The translations under genes and the position numbers were made by a program. A stretch of 47,079 nt of DNA from Candidatus Limnocylindrales bacterium (GTDB lineage Bacteria > Desulfobacterota > Binatia > UBA1149 > CAITLU01): contig DASPNR010000027.1 of NCBI GenBank assembly GCA_035626395.1, forward strand, positions 1 to 47,079, in the 5' to 3' direction. This document shows positions 17,164-26,754 of this stretch, piece by piece (positions within the stretch are counted from its first letter, which is position 1; every line of letters begins with the position of its first letter). Under the pieces are notes generated by a model. The model was given only the letters and a program-made list of their open reading frames with translations, ran no database searches and was not told the origin of the DNA.

Positions 17164-19836
17164 GTGGCAGTACCAGAAGCGCCAGTCGAACAGGACGTCG
17201 AGCTGCAGGAGTGGTTGGAGTCGCTCGAGTACGTCCTCAAGCACCACGGCCCCGAGCGGACCTCCTATCTGCTGGCGCGGTTGCAGGAGCGCGCCACGCG
17301 CAGCGGCGCCGCGCCGACCGAGCCGCTGACCACGCCCTACCTGAACACGATCCCCGCCAGCGCCCAGCCGAAGTATCCCGGCAACCTGGCGCTGGAGCGC
17401 CGCATCAAGAGCCTGGTGCGCTGGAACGCCATGGCGATGGTCGTCCGCGCCAACCGTGAAGAGGAGGGCATTGGCGGACACATCTCCACCTATGCCTCGT
17501 CGGCGACGCTGCTGGAGGTGGCGTTCCAGCATTTCTTCCATGCTCCGACCGCCGACCATCCCGGCGACCAGGTCTTCTTTCAGGGCCACGCCTCGCCCGG
17601 CATCTACGCGCGCGCATTCCTGGAAGGGCGGCTTTCGGAGGCCGACCTCGAGAAGTTCCGGCGCGAGCTGTCGCCCGGAGGCGGCCTGTCCTCGTATCCA
17701 CATCCGTGGCTGATGCCGAGCTTCTGGCAGTTCCCGACCGTGTCGATGGGGCTTGGCCCGATCATGGCGATCTACCAGGCGCGCATGAACCGCTACCTCG
17801 AGGACCGCGGGCTCGCGTCGACGTCGCGTGCGCACGTCTGGGCCTTCCTCGGCGACGGCGAGACCGACGAGCCCGAAAGCCTCGGCGCGCTGTCGCTGGC
17901 TTCGCGCGAGCAGCTCGACAACCTCATTTTCGTCGTCAACTGCAACCTGCAGCGCCTCGACGGACCGGTACGCGGCAACGGTCAGATCATCCAGGAGCTG
18001 GAGGCGGTCTTCCGCGGCGCCGGCTGGAACGTCATCAAGGTGGTGCTGGGAAGCGATTGGGACTCGCTGCTCGAGCGCGACGTCGATGGGCTGATCGCCG
18101 AACGCTGGCGCGAGACGGTCGACGGCCAGGTGCAGCGCTACGCAACCGGCTCGGGCGAATACATCCGCAAGCACTTCTGGGGCGCCGACCCGCGCCTTGC
18201 CGGACTGGTCGCCAACTATTCGGACGAGCAGCTGGCCCGCCTGCGCCTTGGCGGACACGATCCGGTCAAGGTCTACGCGGCCTATCACGCGGCGGTGCAG
18301 CACCGCGGCTCGCCCACCGTCATCCTGGCGCGCACGATCAAAGGCTACGGGCTCGGCGAGGCCGGCGAGGGACGCAACGTTTCGCATCAGCAGAAGAAGC
18401 TGAACGAGAACGAGCTGCGCGAGTTCCGCGCACGCTTCGGCATTCCGATCTCGGACGAAGAGATGGTCCGCACGCCGCTGTACCGGCCCTCCGAGGACAG
18501 CCCGGAGATCCAGTACCTGCAGGAGCGGCGCAAGCTGCTCGGCGGCGCCATCCCCGCGCGCGTCGATCGCGCGCCGCGCCTGAGCGTTCCCGGCGACGAC
18601 GTCTTCGGCGAGTTCATGACCGGCAGCAGCGGCCGCAGCGTTTCGACCACGATGGTGCTGGTGCGCCTGCTCGGCAAGCTCATGCGCCACGACGACATCG
18701 GCCGTTACGTCGTGCCGATCGTTCCCGATGAAGCGCGCACGTTCGGCATGGAGACGCTGTTTCGGCAATCCGGGATCTATTCGCACGTTGGGCAGCTCTA
18801 CGAGCCCGTCGATCGCGAGAGCCTGCTGTACTACCGCGAAGCCAAGAACGGGCAGATCCTGGAGGAAGGCATCACCGAGGCCGGCTCGATTTCCTCCTTC
18901 ATCGCCGCGGGAACCGCGTATGCGACCTGGGGCGTGCCGACGATCCCGATCTTCCTGTTCTATTCGATGTTCGGCCTTCAGCGCGTGGGCGACCTGGTGT
19001 GGGCGGCCGCCGACATGCGCTGCCGCGGGTTCCTGGTCGGTGCGACTTCGGGCCGCACGACGCTGGCAGGCGAGGGCCTGCAGCATCAGGACGGCAACAG
19101 CCACATCCTGGCGCTGCCGGTTCCCAACCTGCTGGCATACGATCCCGCCTACGCGTTCGAGATCGCGGTGCTGGTGCGGCGCGGCCTGCAGCGGATGTAC
19201 GCCGAAGGCGACAGCGTCTTCTACTATCTGACCGTCGGCAACGAGCCGTACGAGATGCCGCCGATGCCCGAAGGCGCCGAGGACGGCATCGTCCGGGGCC
19301 TGTACTGCCTGAAGCGCTCGCAGCTCGGCGATGCGCGAGCTTCGGTGCAGCTGCTCGGCAGCGGCGCCATCCTGAACGAGGTCGTGGCTGCGGCGCGATG
19401 GCTGGAGGAGAAGCACGCGATCGCCGCTGACGTCTGGAGCGCGACCAGCTTCAAGGAATTGTATCGCGATGCGGTCGCGGTCGAGCGATGGAACTACCTG
19501 CATCGCGGCGAGCAGCCGCGCACCGCTCACGTCTCGCGCTGCCTGTCCGACCGCGGCGATGTCGTCGTGGCCGCCACCGACTACGCACGCGCCCTGCCGC
19601 TGTCGGTGGCTCGCTGGTCGCCCAAGCCTTTCCACGCGCTCGGCACCGACGGCTTCGGCCGCAGCGACACGCGCGCCGCGCTGCGCGACTTCTTCGAGGT
19701 CGACCGGCGATACATCGCGCTGGCCGCTCTGGTCGAGCTCGCGCGCATCGGCCGCATCCAGGACGACATCGTCGAGCGCGCGGTGCAGGAGCTGCAGATC
19801 GACCCCGAAAAACGCCATCCGCTCGAGGTTGCCTGA
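17164..19836 (+). CDS. aceE: Pyruvate dehydrogenase E1, homodimeric type
   Basis: This 890-residue protein is almost the length of E. coli AceE (887). It decarboxylates pyruvate with thiamine diphosphate and reductively acetylates the E2 lipoyl group. The TPP/Mg2+ motif runs from GDG at 230-232 to Asn259 in FVVNCNLQRLDG. GIGGHISTYASSATL and DHPGDQVFFQGHASPGIYARAFLEGRLSE match AceE blocks. The GTG at 17164 was chosen because the E1 N-terminus (WLESLEYVLKHHG) begins about 15 residues later; the Shine-Dalgarno is weak. It leads an aceE-aceF-lpdA cluster, with 8 bp before aceF. Confidence 0.96.
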   Translation: MAVPEAPVEQDVELQEWLESLEYVLKHHGPERTSYLLARLQERATRSGAAPTEPLTTPYLNTIPASAQPKYPGNLALERRIKSLVRWNAMAMVVRANREEEGIGGHISTYASSATLLEVAFQHFFHAPTADHPGDQVFFQGHASPGIYARAFLEGRLSEADLEKFRRELSPGGGLSSYPHPWLMPSFWQFPTVSMGLGPIMAIYQARMNRYLEDRGLASTSRAHVWAFLGDGETDEPESLGALSLASREQLDNLIFVVNCNLQRLDGPVRGNGQIIQELEAVFRGAGWNVIKVVLGSDWDSLLERDVDGLIAERWRETVDGQVQRYATGSGEYIRKHFWGADPRLAGLVANYSDEQLARLRLGGHDPVKVYAAYHAAVQHRGSPTVILARTIKGYGLGEAGEGRNVSHQQKKLNENELREFRARFGIPISDEEMVRTPLYRPSEDSPEIQYLQERRKLLGGAIPARVDRAPRLSVPGDDVFGEFMTGSSGRSVSTTMVLVRLLGKLMRHDDIGRYVVPIVPDEARTFGMETLFRQSGIYSHVGQLYEPVDRESLLYYREAKNGQILEEGITEAGSISSFIAAGTAYATWGVPTIPIFLFYSMFGLQRVGDLVWAAADMRCRGFLVGATSGRTTLAGEGLQHQDGNSHILALPVPNLLAYDPAYAFEIAVLVRRGLQRMYAEGDSVFYYLTVGNEPYEMPPMPEGAEDGIVRGLYCLKRSQLGDARASVQLLGSGAILNEVVAAARWLEEKHAIAADVWSATSFKELYRDAVAVERWNYLHRGEQPRTAHVSRCLSDRGDVVVAATDYARALPLSVARWSPKPFHALGTDGFGRSDTRAALRDFFEVDRRYIALAALVELARIGRIQDDIVERAVQELQIDPEKRHPLEVA

Positions 19837-19844
19837 GGTGCGCC

Positions 19845-21332
19845 ATGTCGCGTGATCTGGTCCTCCCCAAGCTCGGCGAGAACATCGACACGGCGGTGGT
19901 CGTCGAGGTGCTGGTCAAGGCAGGCGATGCCGTCAGCGTCGATCAGCCGCTGCTGTCGCTCGAGACCGACAAGGCCGAGTTCGAGCTGCCATCGACAGTG
20001 CAGGGGACCGTCGCCGAAATTCTCGTCAAGGAAGGCGACGAAGTGAAGATGGGGCAGGCGTTGCTGCGCGTGGACGAAGGCGGCGACGGTGCCGGAAAGG
20101 CCGCGCCGGCGGCGGCCGCGGCGCAGCCGGAGCACGCTCCTGCCAGCGCAGCCGAGCGGCCCGCGTCAGCCAGGACGGCGCCCGTTCAACCCTCGGCGGC
20201 GCGTGCGCGCAGCGAGGATGAAGAGGAAACGCAGGCCGAGGGAGCGGCCGAGAGCGCAGAGGCGCCGCCTGCCGCGCCCGACTCGCAACGCGCGAGCGGC
20301 AGCGGCGCCGGCCGCTCGGCAAGCGAACCTTCGGCGCGCCCCGAACGCGAGCAGAACGACCTGCCGCCGCCGCGCGCGGCCCAGGCCGCGCGTGCGCCGG
20401 CGCCGCCGCCCGCAGCGGCCGGGCCGGTGGCCGCCGCGCCATCGGTGCGCCGCCTGGCGCGCGAGCTCGGAGTGGACATCACTCGTGTTCCCGGATCGGG
20501 AGCGGGCGGCCGCATCAGCGAGCGCGACGTGCAACGGCATGCACGGGCGCTGCTGCGCACCGATCAGGCCGCAACGCCGCCGGGCGCCGCCGAAGACGGC
20601 GAAGCGCCCGGGGAGCGCGACGCTTTCGGTGCCGTCGAGTACGAACCGATCGATCGCATCCGCCGCCGCATCGCCGACCGCATGACGGCCGGATGGACGA
20701 CGATCCCGCACGTCACGCACAACGACGGCGCCGATGTCACCGAGCTCGAGCGCCTGCGCGAGCAGTATGGCTCCCGCGCTGCGCACGGCGGTGGAAAGCT
20801 CACCGTCACCGCGATCCTGTTGAAGACGCTCGGATCGGCGCTGCGCAAGTTCCCCAAGCTCAATGCGAGCCTGGACCTGGACGGAGGCCGCATCGTCTAT
20901 CACCGCTACGTCAACGTGGCCGTCGCCGTCGACACCGACCGCGGCCTCGTGGCACCGATCATCCGCAACGTCGACGAGAAGAACATCATGCAGATCGCGC
21001 GCGCGCTCGGCGAGATCGCCGAGCGCGCGCGCGGCCGCGCCCTGACTCCGGAGCTGCTCGAGGGCGCCACGTTCACGCTGAGCAATCTCGGGGGCATCGG
21101 CGGCACGCATTTCAGCCCCATCATCTCGCCGCCGCAGGTGGCCGTGCTCGGCGTGGGACGCTCGCAGGTGGAGCCGCGCTGGGTCGTCGACCGCTTCGAG
21201 CCGCGCCGCATCCTGCCGCTGTCGCTGTCGTACGATCATCGTCTCATCGACGGCGCCGACGCCGCACGTTTCGTACGGTGGGTGTGCGAGGCTCTGGAAG
21301 AGCCGTTCGTCATGGACCTCGAAGGCAACTGA
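19845..21332 (+). CDS. aceF: Dihydrolipoamide acetyltransferase (PDH E2)
   Basis: This 495-residue E2 has a single N-terminal lipoyl domain with lipoyl-Lys43 in LETDKAEFE. A long flexible Ala/Pro linker (about 80-200) contains an acidic DEEETQAEG patch. The peripheral-subunit-binding domain is at about 203-240 (VRRLARELGVDITRVPGSG.GGRI), and the catalytic domain ends with SYDHRLIDGADAARF (His465, Asp469). It transfers the acetyl group to CoA and forms the PDH core. It is shorter than enteric E2, which has three lipoyl domains. GAGGTG precedes the ATG; the E3 gene starts 3 bp after its stop. Confidence 0.95.
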   Translation: MSRDLVLPKLGENIDTAVVVEVLVKAGDAVSVDQPLLSLETDKAEFELPSTVQGTVAEILVKEGDEVKMGQALLRVDEGGDGAGKAAPAAAAAQPEHAPASAAERPASARTAPVQPSAARARSEDEEETQAEGAAESAEAPPAAPDSQRASGSGAGRSASEPSARPEREQNDLPPPRAAQAARAPAPPPAAAGPVAAAPSVRRLARELGVDITRVPGSGAGGRISERDVQRHARALLRTDQAATPPGAAEDGEAPGERDAFGAVEYEPIDRIRRRIADRMTAGWTTIPHVTHNDGADVTELERLREQYGSRAAHGGGKLTVTAILLKTLGSALRKFPKLNASLDLDGGRIVYHRYVNVAVAVDTDRGLVAPIIRNVDEKNIMQIARALGEIAERARGRALTPELLEGATFTLSNLGGIGGTHFSPIISPPQVAVLGVGRSQVEPRWVVDRFEPRRILPLSLSYDHRLIDGADAARFVRWVCEALEEPFVMDLEGN

Positions 21333-21335
21333 GCC

Positions 21336-22778
21336 GTGGCGGAACGGGAACGCGAGGGGCAGCGGCCGGCCACGCTGGCGGTGCTCGGCGGCGGCCCGGG
21401 GGGCTACGCCGCCGCGTTTCGCGCAGCCGATCTCGGTTTGCAGGTCACGCTGATCGATCCCGAGCCGTCGCTGGGAGGGGTGTGCCTGCATCGCGGATGC
21501 ATTCCTTCCAAGGCCTACCTGCACGTGGCCAATCTTCTCGAGGAAGCGCGCGCCGCGCGCGAGTACGGCCTTTCGTTCGCGCAGCCGGACATCGACCTCG
21601 ATCGCATGCGGCAGTGGAAGAACGAGGTGGTGGGTGCGCTGGCCGGTGGGCTGGACTCGCTGGCCAAGGCGCGCCGCATCGAGCGCGTGCAGGCGCGTGC
21701 GGTGGTCCGAGGCGGCCACGATGTGGAGCTGCAGCGCCTGGACGGTGACATCTCCACGCGCAGGTTCGACTACCTGCTGCTGGCCACCGGTTCGCGCCCG
21801 GCGCTGCCGGCGCCGCTGGACCTCGACAGCGAGCTCGTCATGAACTCGACCGATGCGCTCGAGCTGGCGAGCGTGCCTCGGCGGCTGCTGGTCGTCGGCG
21901 CCGGCTACGTCGGTCTGGAGCTGGCGACGGTCTACGCCGCCCTCGGCTCCCGCGTGCGCGTCGTCGAAGCGACCGGCGAGATCGTGCCGGGCATGGATCG
22001 TGATCTGGCGCGCGTTCTCGAGAAGCAGCTCGCGCCGCGCCTCGAGGCCATCGTCACGTCGGCCAGGATCACCGACCTTGCCGAGAGCGACGGCGGCGTC
22101 ATCGCTCACATCGAGAGCGACGGCTCGGCCGCCGACGAACGCTTCGACGCCGTACTGGTGGCCGTTGGCCGCCTGCCCAATTCCAGCGGGCTCGGTCTGT
22201 CCTCCACGCGCGTCGCCGTCGACAAGCGCGGCTTCGTCCTCGTCGACGCCACGCGCCGCACCGCCGAGCCCAGCATCTATGCGATCGGCGACCTGGTCGG
22301 CGGTCCGATGCTGGCGCACAAGGCCACGCACGAGGGCATCGTGGCCGCCGAAGCCATCGCAGGCCATGCGTCCGCATTCGAGCCCAACGCCGTACCGGCC
22401 GTCGTCTATACGGATCCGGAAATCGCCTGGTGCGGACTTGGCGCTCAGGAAGCGAAGGAGATCGGGATCGAGGCGGAGACCGTGCGGTACTCGTGGGCCG
22501 GCTCGGGCCGTGCCCGGACGCTCGGCGCCGCCGAAGGCCTGACCAAGCTGACGGTGGAGACGCGCAGCCGCCGCATCCTCGGCGCTGCCATGGTCGGACG
22601 CGGGGCGGGGGAGCTGATCTCGGAAGCGGCGCTTGCAATCGAGATGGGCGCGCTGGCCGAGGACGTGATGGCGACGATTCACCCTCATCCGTCCCTCTCC
22701 GAGAACTTCATGGAAGCGGCGGCCGCGGCCTGCGGCGCCTCCGTTCATCTGCCGCCGGCCAGGCGGCGGCGGTCCTAA
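21336..22778 (+). CDS. lpdA: Dihydrolipoamide dehydrogenase (E3)
   Basis: This 480-residue flavoprotein has the FAD motif GGGPGGYAAA at about 18, the redox-active disulfide GGVCLHRGCIPS (Cys50 and Cys55), the NAD motif GAGYVGLELA near 189, the second FAD motif YAIGDLVGGPMLAHKA near 314 and the C-terminal His-Glu pair in HPHPSLSE. It reoxidises dihydrolipoamide and reduces NAD+. GTG start 3 bp after the aceF stop, so it is cotranscribed. The fit to the family is complete; E3 may also serve other 2-oxoacid complexes. Confidence 0.95.
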   Translation: MAEREREGQRPATLAVLGGGPGGYAAAFRAADLGLQVTLIDPEPSLGGVCLHRGCIPSKAYLHVANLLEEARAAREYGLSFAQPDIDLDRMRQWKNEVVGALAGGLDSLAKARRIERVQARAVVRGGHDVELQRLDGDISTRRFDYLLLATGSRPALPAPLDLDSELVMNSTDALELASVPRRLLVVGAGYVGLELATVYAALGSRVRVVEATGEIVPGMDRDLARVLEKQLAPRLEAIVTSARITDLAESDGGVIAHIESDGSAADERFDAVLVAVGRLPNSSGLGLSSTRVAVDKRGFVLVDATRRTAEPSIYAIGDLVGGPMLAHKATHEGIVAAEAIAGHASAFEPNAVPAVVYTDPEIAWCGLGAQEAKEIGIEAETVRYSWAGSGRARTLGAAEGLTKLTVETRSRRILGAAMVGRGAGELISEAALAIEMGALAEDVMATIHPHPSLSENFMEAAAAACGASVHLPPARRRRS

Positions 22779-22851
22779 AAAAGCTTCGTCGCGGCTGAAC
22801 CCGCAGCTCGGCTCGGCCTGTCGTGCGGAAGCGCCCGCAACTGCACACATC

Positions 22852-22877
22852 GGAACGCTTTGGTACGGCAGCGTTCC
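22852..22877. terminator. Hairpin downstream of lpdA
   Basis: An 8-bp perfect stem GGAACGCT / AGCGTTCC with a 10-nt loop lies 74 bp after the lpdA stop and 118 bp before the next tetR start. No T run is present, so it could be a weak terminator or a protein-binding inverted repeat. Confidence 0.35.
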
Positions 22878-22994
22878 CGTCCTGCCGGATGCTCCTCCCC
22901 AAGCTGCGATCGGCACGCAATTTTTGGCGCTCCTCAACTTTGGCAAACACCTTGCTGAGAGGCCCCCCACGGTGCTTGAGGTTGGAGGAGAGCG

Positions 22995-23663
22995 ATGACC
23001 GAGCTTGGAGCAGAACGGCGCGAACGGGCGCGGCTCGAGAAACGCCGCATCATTCTGAAAGCGGCGTTGCGCACGTTCGCCGATATCGGCTACGAGCGCG
23101 CCACCATCAGCGACATCCTGCGACGAGCCGAGATGACCACGAGCACCTTCTACAACTACTTCCCCGACAAGGATTCGGTCTTTCTAGCGCTGGTTGCCGA
23201 TGCCGTCGCACCGGTGCTGGCCGAGATCGACGCCTGGGTGCGCAGCGCCGAGGGCCTGCAGGAGATGATCGAACGCGTCTGTCGAGTCTGCTTTCGGCAG
23301 GCGGTGCGCGACCAGGCGCTGCGCAAGCTGCTGGCGCGCAACACGCACAAGCTGCGCTCGCTGGTGCAGGAGCCGGCCGTGCGCGAGAAGCTGGGGCAGG
23401 TCGAGGCGGAGCTGCGCTCCGCGATGGAACGCGGGGCGATGCCAGCGGTCAATGCACGTCTTCTGGCCGCCTCGCTCATCGGCATCACGATCGAGACGGC
23501 GCTGCGCCTTCTGGAAGATGAGGCGCCCGACGCCGATGCGGCCACGCGGTTCGTGAGCTCGATGATCGTCGGCGGAGTCGACCGCGTCGCCGAAGAGGAC
23601 GAAGGCTCCTCGGGCGGCGGCATGGGCGGGGATTCGACGACGTTCAGCTGCGCATCGTTCTGA
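22995..23663 (+). CDS. TetR-family regulator
   Basis: This 222-residue protein has its helix-turn-helix at about 12-62 (EKRRIILKAALRTFADIGYERATISDILRRAEMTTSTFYNYF), a helical effector domain, and a short Gly-rich tail. The ATG is preceded by GGAGGAG. It closely resembles the TetR gene at 4735 in the recognition-helix region (FYNY..DKD), suggesting related operators. It may regulate the upstream PDH operon or act elsewhere; no clear palindrome was recognised near its start. Confidence 0.85.
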   Translation: MTELGAERRERARLEKRRIILKAALRTFADIGYERATISDILRRAEMTTSTFYNYFPDKDSVFLALVADAVAPVLAEIDAWVRSAEGLQEMIERVCRVCFRQAVRDQALRKLLARNTHKLRSLVQEPAVREKLGQVEAELRSAMERGAMPAVNARLLAASLIGITIETALRLLEDEAPDADAATRFVSSMIVGGVDRVAEEDEGSSGGGMGGDSTTFSCASF

Positions 23664-23726
23664 AGCGCGGCGCTGGCCGCCCGCAGGCTCGACTTCGTTC
23701 CGGAGCGACGCCATAAGCGCCGCGCC

Positions 23727-24377
23727 GTGAGATTTTCCGCAATCATCTTCGATCTGGACGGAACGCTGCTGGATACGCTTGCCGACATCGGTGAGTCGAT
23801 GAATGCCGTCCTGGACGAGCTCGGCATGCCCGTGCACCCGCTCGAGAGCTACCGCGGCTTCGTCGGTGACGGTGTCGTCATGCTTGCGCGGCGTGCGCTG
23901 CCGCCCGAGCGCGCCGACGAGGCAACGGTGGCGAAAACGGCGGCCCGCATGCGCGAGATCTACGCCAGCCGCGCGACCGTCAGGACCGCCGTCTACGAGG
24001 GTCTGCCGGCGCTTCTCGACGCGCTCGAGCGTCGCGGCCTGCCCAAGGCCGTGCTCTCCAACAAGCCGCATGACCTGACGGTCTCGCTCGTGCGCTCGAT
24101 GCTCGGCCGCTGGTCGTTCCATCCGGTTCTCGGCGAGCGAGCGGGCGTGCCGCGAAAGCCCGATCCGCATGCGGCGCTGGAAATCGCCGAGGCGCTTGCC
24201 GTATCCCCCCGCAGCGTCCTCTTTCTCGGCGACACCGCGACCGACATGGCCACCGCCCGCAGCGCCGGGATGACCGCCGTCGGCGCCCTGTGGGGCTTCC
24301 GTGACGCCCACGAGCTCGTGCAGGCGGGGGCATCGACGCTCGTCGCGCGCCCCGGCGAGGTTCTTCGGCTGCTTTGA
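23727..24377 (+). CDS. HAD hydrolase, phosphoglycolate-phosphatase-like
   Basis: This 216-residue protein starts at GTG (MRFSAIIFDLDGTLLDT), giving motif I Asp9 and Asp11. A cap domain follows (GFVGDGVVMLARRALP), then motif II (AVLSNKPHDLT), motif III Lys in RKPDP and motif IV LFLGDTATDM. The RKPDP...GD..TD pattern and length match Gph-type phosphatases that remove 2-phosphoglycolate; related specificities cannot be excluded. It ends about 100 bp before the carbamoyltransferase start. Confidence 0.85.
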   Translation: MRFSAIIFDLDGTLLDTLADIGESMNAVLDELGMPVHPLESYRGFVGDGVVMLARRALPPERADEATVAKTAARMREIYASRATVRTAVYEGLPALLDALERRGLPKAVLSNKPHDLTVSLVRSMLGRWSFHPVLGERAGVPRKPDPHAALEIAEALAVSPRSVLFLGDTATDMATARSAGMTAVGALWGFRDAHELVQAGASTLVARPGEVLRLL

Positions 24378-24475
24378 GTGAATCTGGCGCTGGAAGTTGC
24401 CGGCTCGGTCGCTATAGTGGTCCCCCGTCGCGCAGCCCAGGGGAGGGCGGCGCGGCAACACCCCCAGCGAGTTCC

Positions 24476-26314
24476 ATGACGGCAATTCTCGGCATTTCGG
24501 CGTACTATCACGACTCGGCAGCAGCGCTTCTCGTAGACGGGCGCATCGTCGCGGCGGCCCAGGAGGAGCGCTTCACCCGCAAGAAGCACGACGCGAACTT
24601 CCCGGCCAATGCCGTCCAGTACTGCCTCAGGGAGGCGGGCATCTCGATCGCGGATCTCGACCACGTGGCTTTCTACGACAAGCCACTGCTGAAGTTCGAG
24701 CGCCTGCTGGAGACGTATCTGGCGTACGCGCCGCAGGGTTTCCCGTCCTTCGTCAAGGCGATGCCGATCTGGCTGCGCCAGAAGCTCTACATCCCGCGCG
24801 AGCTCAAGCGCGGGCTCGGCGGCGAATACCAAAAGCGTTACATCTTCACCGAGCATCACGAGTCGCACGCGGCCAGCGCGTTCTTCCCATCGCCGTTCGA
24901 AGAGGCCGCGGTGATGACGCTGGACGGCGTCGGCGAGTGGGCGACCGCCAGCTGGGGCATCGGCCGCGGCAACAAGCTCGAGCTTCTCGGCGAGCTGCGC
25001 TTTCCGCACTCGCTCGGCCTGCTCTACTCGGCGTTCACCTACTACTGCGGCTTCAAGGTCAATTCGGGCGAGTACAAGCTGATGGGCCTGGCTCCCTACG
25101 GCCAGCCCAAGTACGTCGACCTCATCATGGACAACCTGCTGGATCTGAAGGAGGACGGCTCCTTCCGCATGGACATGTCCTACTTCAACTACTGCCAGGG
25201 CCTGACCATGACCTCGTCGAAGTTCGACGAGCTGTTCGGCGGGCCGGCGCGCAAGCCCGAGACGCCGCTCGACGAGCGGCACATGGACATCGCGGCCTCG
25301 ATCCAGAAGGTGACCGAAGAGGTGATGCTGCGCATGTCGCGGCACGTGGCCAAGGTCACCGGCGCCAGGAACCTGTGCCTGGCCGGCGGCGTCGCGCTCA
25401 ACTGCGTCGGCAACGGGCGGGTGCTGCGCGAAGGGCCGTTCGAGAACATCTGGATCCAGCCGGCGGCGGGCGACGCAGGCGGCGCCCTCGGCGCGGCGAT
25501 GTTCGTCTGGCACCAGCTGCTGGACAAGCCGCGCGCGGTCGGCGCCAGCGACAGCCAGTACGGCAGCCTGCTCGGGCCCCGCTACGGCCGCGAGGAGATC
25601 CGCAGCTTCCTCGACGGTGCCGGTGCGACCTACCACGAGTACCGTGGCGACGAGGACCTCTGCGAAGCAGTGGCCGAGCTGCTGGCCGGCGAAAACGTCG
25701 TGGGCTGGTTTCAGGGGCGCATGGAGTTCGGACCGCGCGCGCTCGGCTCGCGCAGCATTCTCGGTGACGCGCGCAGCCGCCAGATGCAGTCCACGATGAA
25801 CCTCAAGATCAAGTTCCGCGAGTCGTTCCGGCCCTTCGCGCCGTCGGTGCTGGCCGAGAAGGCGCACGCCTTCTTCTCGCTGCGCGAGGTCGACGAGAGC
25901 CCGTACATGCTGCTGGTGGCGCCGGTCCGCGACGAGCACCGGCTGGCCGTCAACGGCGCCGAGGCGGGGCTGACCGGCATCGAGAAGCTCAAAGTCCCTC
26001 GCTCGAGCATTCCGGCCATCACGCACGTGGACTACTCGGCTCGCGTGCAGACCGTGCACGCCGAGCGCCACGGGCGCTACCGCAAGCTGCTCGAGAAGTT
26101 CGAGCAGAAGACCGGCTGCCCCGTCGTCATCAACACGAGCTTCAACGTGCGCGGCGAGCCCATCGTGTGCACGCCCGAAGATGCCTATCGCTGCTTCCTG
26201 GCCACGAACATGGACGTGCTCGTTCTCGAAGACTTCGTCCTGCTCAAGAAAGAGCAGACGAACGCACCCGAGATCGACGTCGAAGCCTACCTGTCGCAGT
26301 TTCAGCTGGACTGA
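24476..26314 (+). CDS. Carbamoyltransferase (NodU/CmcH/TobZ family)
   Basis: This 612-residue protein has the two-domain plan of O-carbamoyltransferases. The N-terminal ASKHA/Kae1-like part starts ILGISAYYHDSAAALL (His12) and has the metal-binding HHESHAASAFF (His127, His131), plus GLAPYGQPKY and AGGVALNCVGNG. The YrdC-like C-terminal part has GRMEFGPRALGSRSIL and the INTSFNVRGEPIVCTP signature. The family makes carbamoyl-adenylate from carbamoyl phosphate and ATP and transfers it to a hydroxyl acceptor. The ATG at 24476 begins the conserved fold. It is followed within 12 bp by an SxtJ-family gene, and the acceptor is unknown. Confidence 0.92.
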   Translation: MTAILGISAYYHDSAAALLVDGRIVAAAQEERFTRKKHDANFPANAVQYCLREAGISIADLDHVAFYDKPLLKFERLLETYLAYAPQGFPSFVKAMPIWLRQKLYIPRELKRGLGGEYQKRYIFTEHHESHAASAFFPSPFEEAAVMTLDGVGEWATASWGIGRGNKLELLGELRFPHSLGLLYSAFTYYCGFKVNSGEYKLMGLAPYGQPKYVDLIMDNLLDLKEDGSFRMDMSYFNYCQGLTMTSSKFDELFGGPARKPETPLDERHMDIAASIQKVTEEVMLRMSRHVAKVTGARNLCLAGGVALNCVGNGRVLREGPFENIWIQPAAGDAGGALGAAMFVWHQLLDKPRAVGASDSQYGSLLGPRYGREEIRSFLDGAGATYHEYRGDEDLCEAVAELLAGENVVGWFQGRMEFGPRALGSRSILGDARSRQMQSTMNLKIKFRESFRPFAPSVLAEKAHAFFSLREVDESPYMLLVAPVRDEHRLAVNGAEAGLTGIEKLKVPRSSIPAITHVDYSARVQTVHAERHGRYRKLLEKFEQKTGCPVVINTSFNVRGEPIVCTPEDAYRCFLATNMDVLVLEDFVLLKKEQTNAPEIDVEAYLSQFQLD

Positions 26315-26326
26315 GGAGACGCGGCA

Positions 26327-26740
26327 ATGGCGATGATCGAGATCGACTGGAACCCACCGCGCAAGACGCTGCGCGATTTCGGCCTGCTCTGCCTGCTGAT
26401 CTTCGGCGCCATTGCAGCCTCCCTGTGGTGGAAGAACGGCTGGACGCTCGGCAGCCAGATCCTGGCGGGCGCGGCCGTGGCGGGCGGCGTCCTCGGGCTG
26501 CTCGCGCCGCAGGCGCTGCGGCCGATCTTCGTCGGATGGATGATCGCCGCCTTTCCCATCGGCTGGACGATCTCGCACCTGCTGCTCGGTGCGATCTACT
26601 ACCTGCTGCTGACGCCGCTGGGGCTGCTGATGCGCGCGTTCGGCTACGACCCCATGAACCGCAAGCTCGATCGCCAGGCCAAGTCCTACTGGATCGAGCA
26701 CGACAAGGTCGAGGTCGGCCGCTACTTCCGGCAGTTCTGA
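26327..26740 (+). CDS. SxtJ-family membrane protein
   Basis: This 137-residue protein has a short N-terminus (MAMIEIDWNPPRKTLRDFG), three or four hydrophobic segments (about 17-34, 42-60, 66-100) and a cytoplasmic-looking tail with RAFGYDPMNRKLDR and SYWIEHD. This is the layout of the SxtJ-like family first named from the saxitoxin cluster, whose biochemical role is not established. GAGGAG overlaps the carbamoyltransferase stop; a second ATG two codons later is possible. Its place between a carbamoyltransferase and a DUF5989 gene supports the assignment. Confidence 0.8.
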   Translation: MAMIEIDWNPPRKTLRDFGLLCLLIFGAIAASLWWKNGWTLGSQILAGAAVAGGVLGLLAPQALRPIFVGWMIAAFPIGWTISHLLLGAIYYLLLTPLGLLMRAFGYDPMNRKLDRQAKSYWIEHDKVEVGRYFRQF

Positions 26741-26754
26741 TCTCGAGGAGTTCC

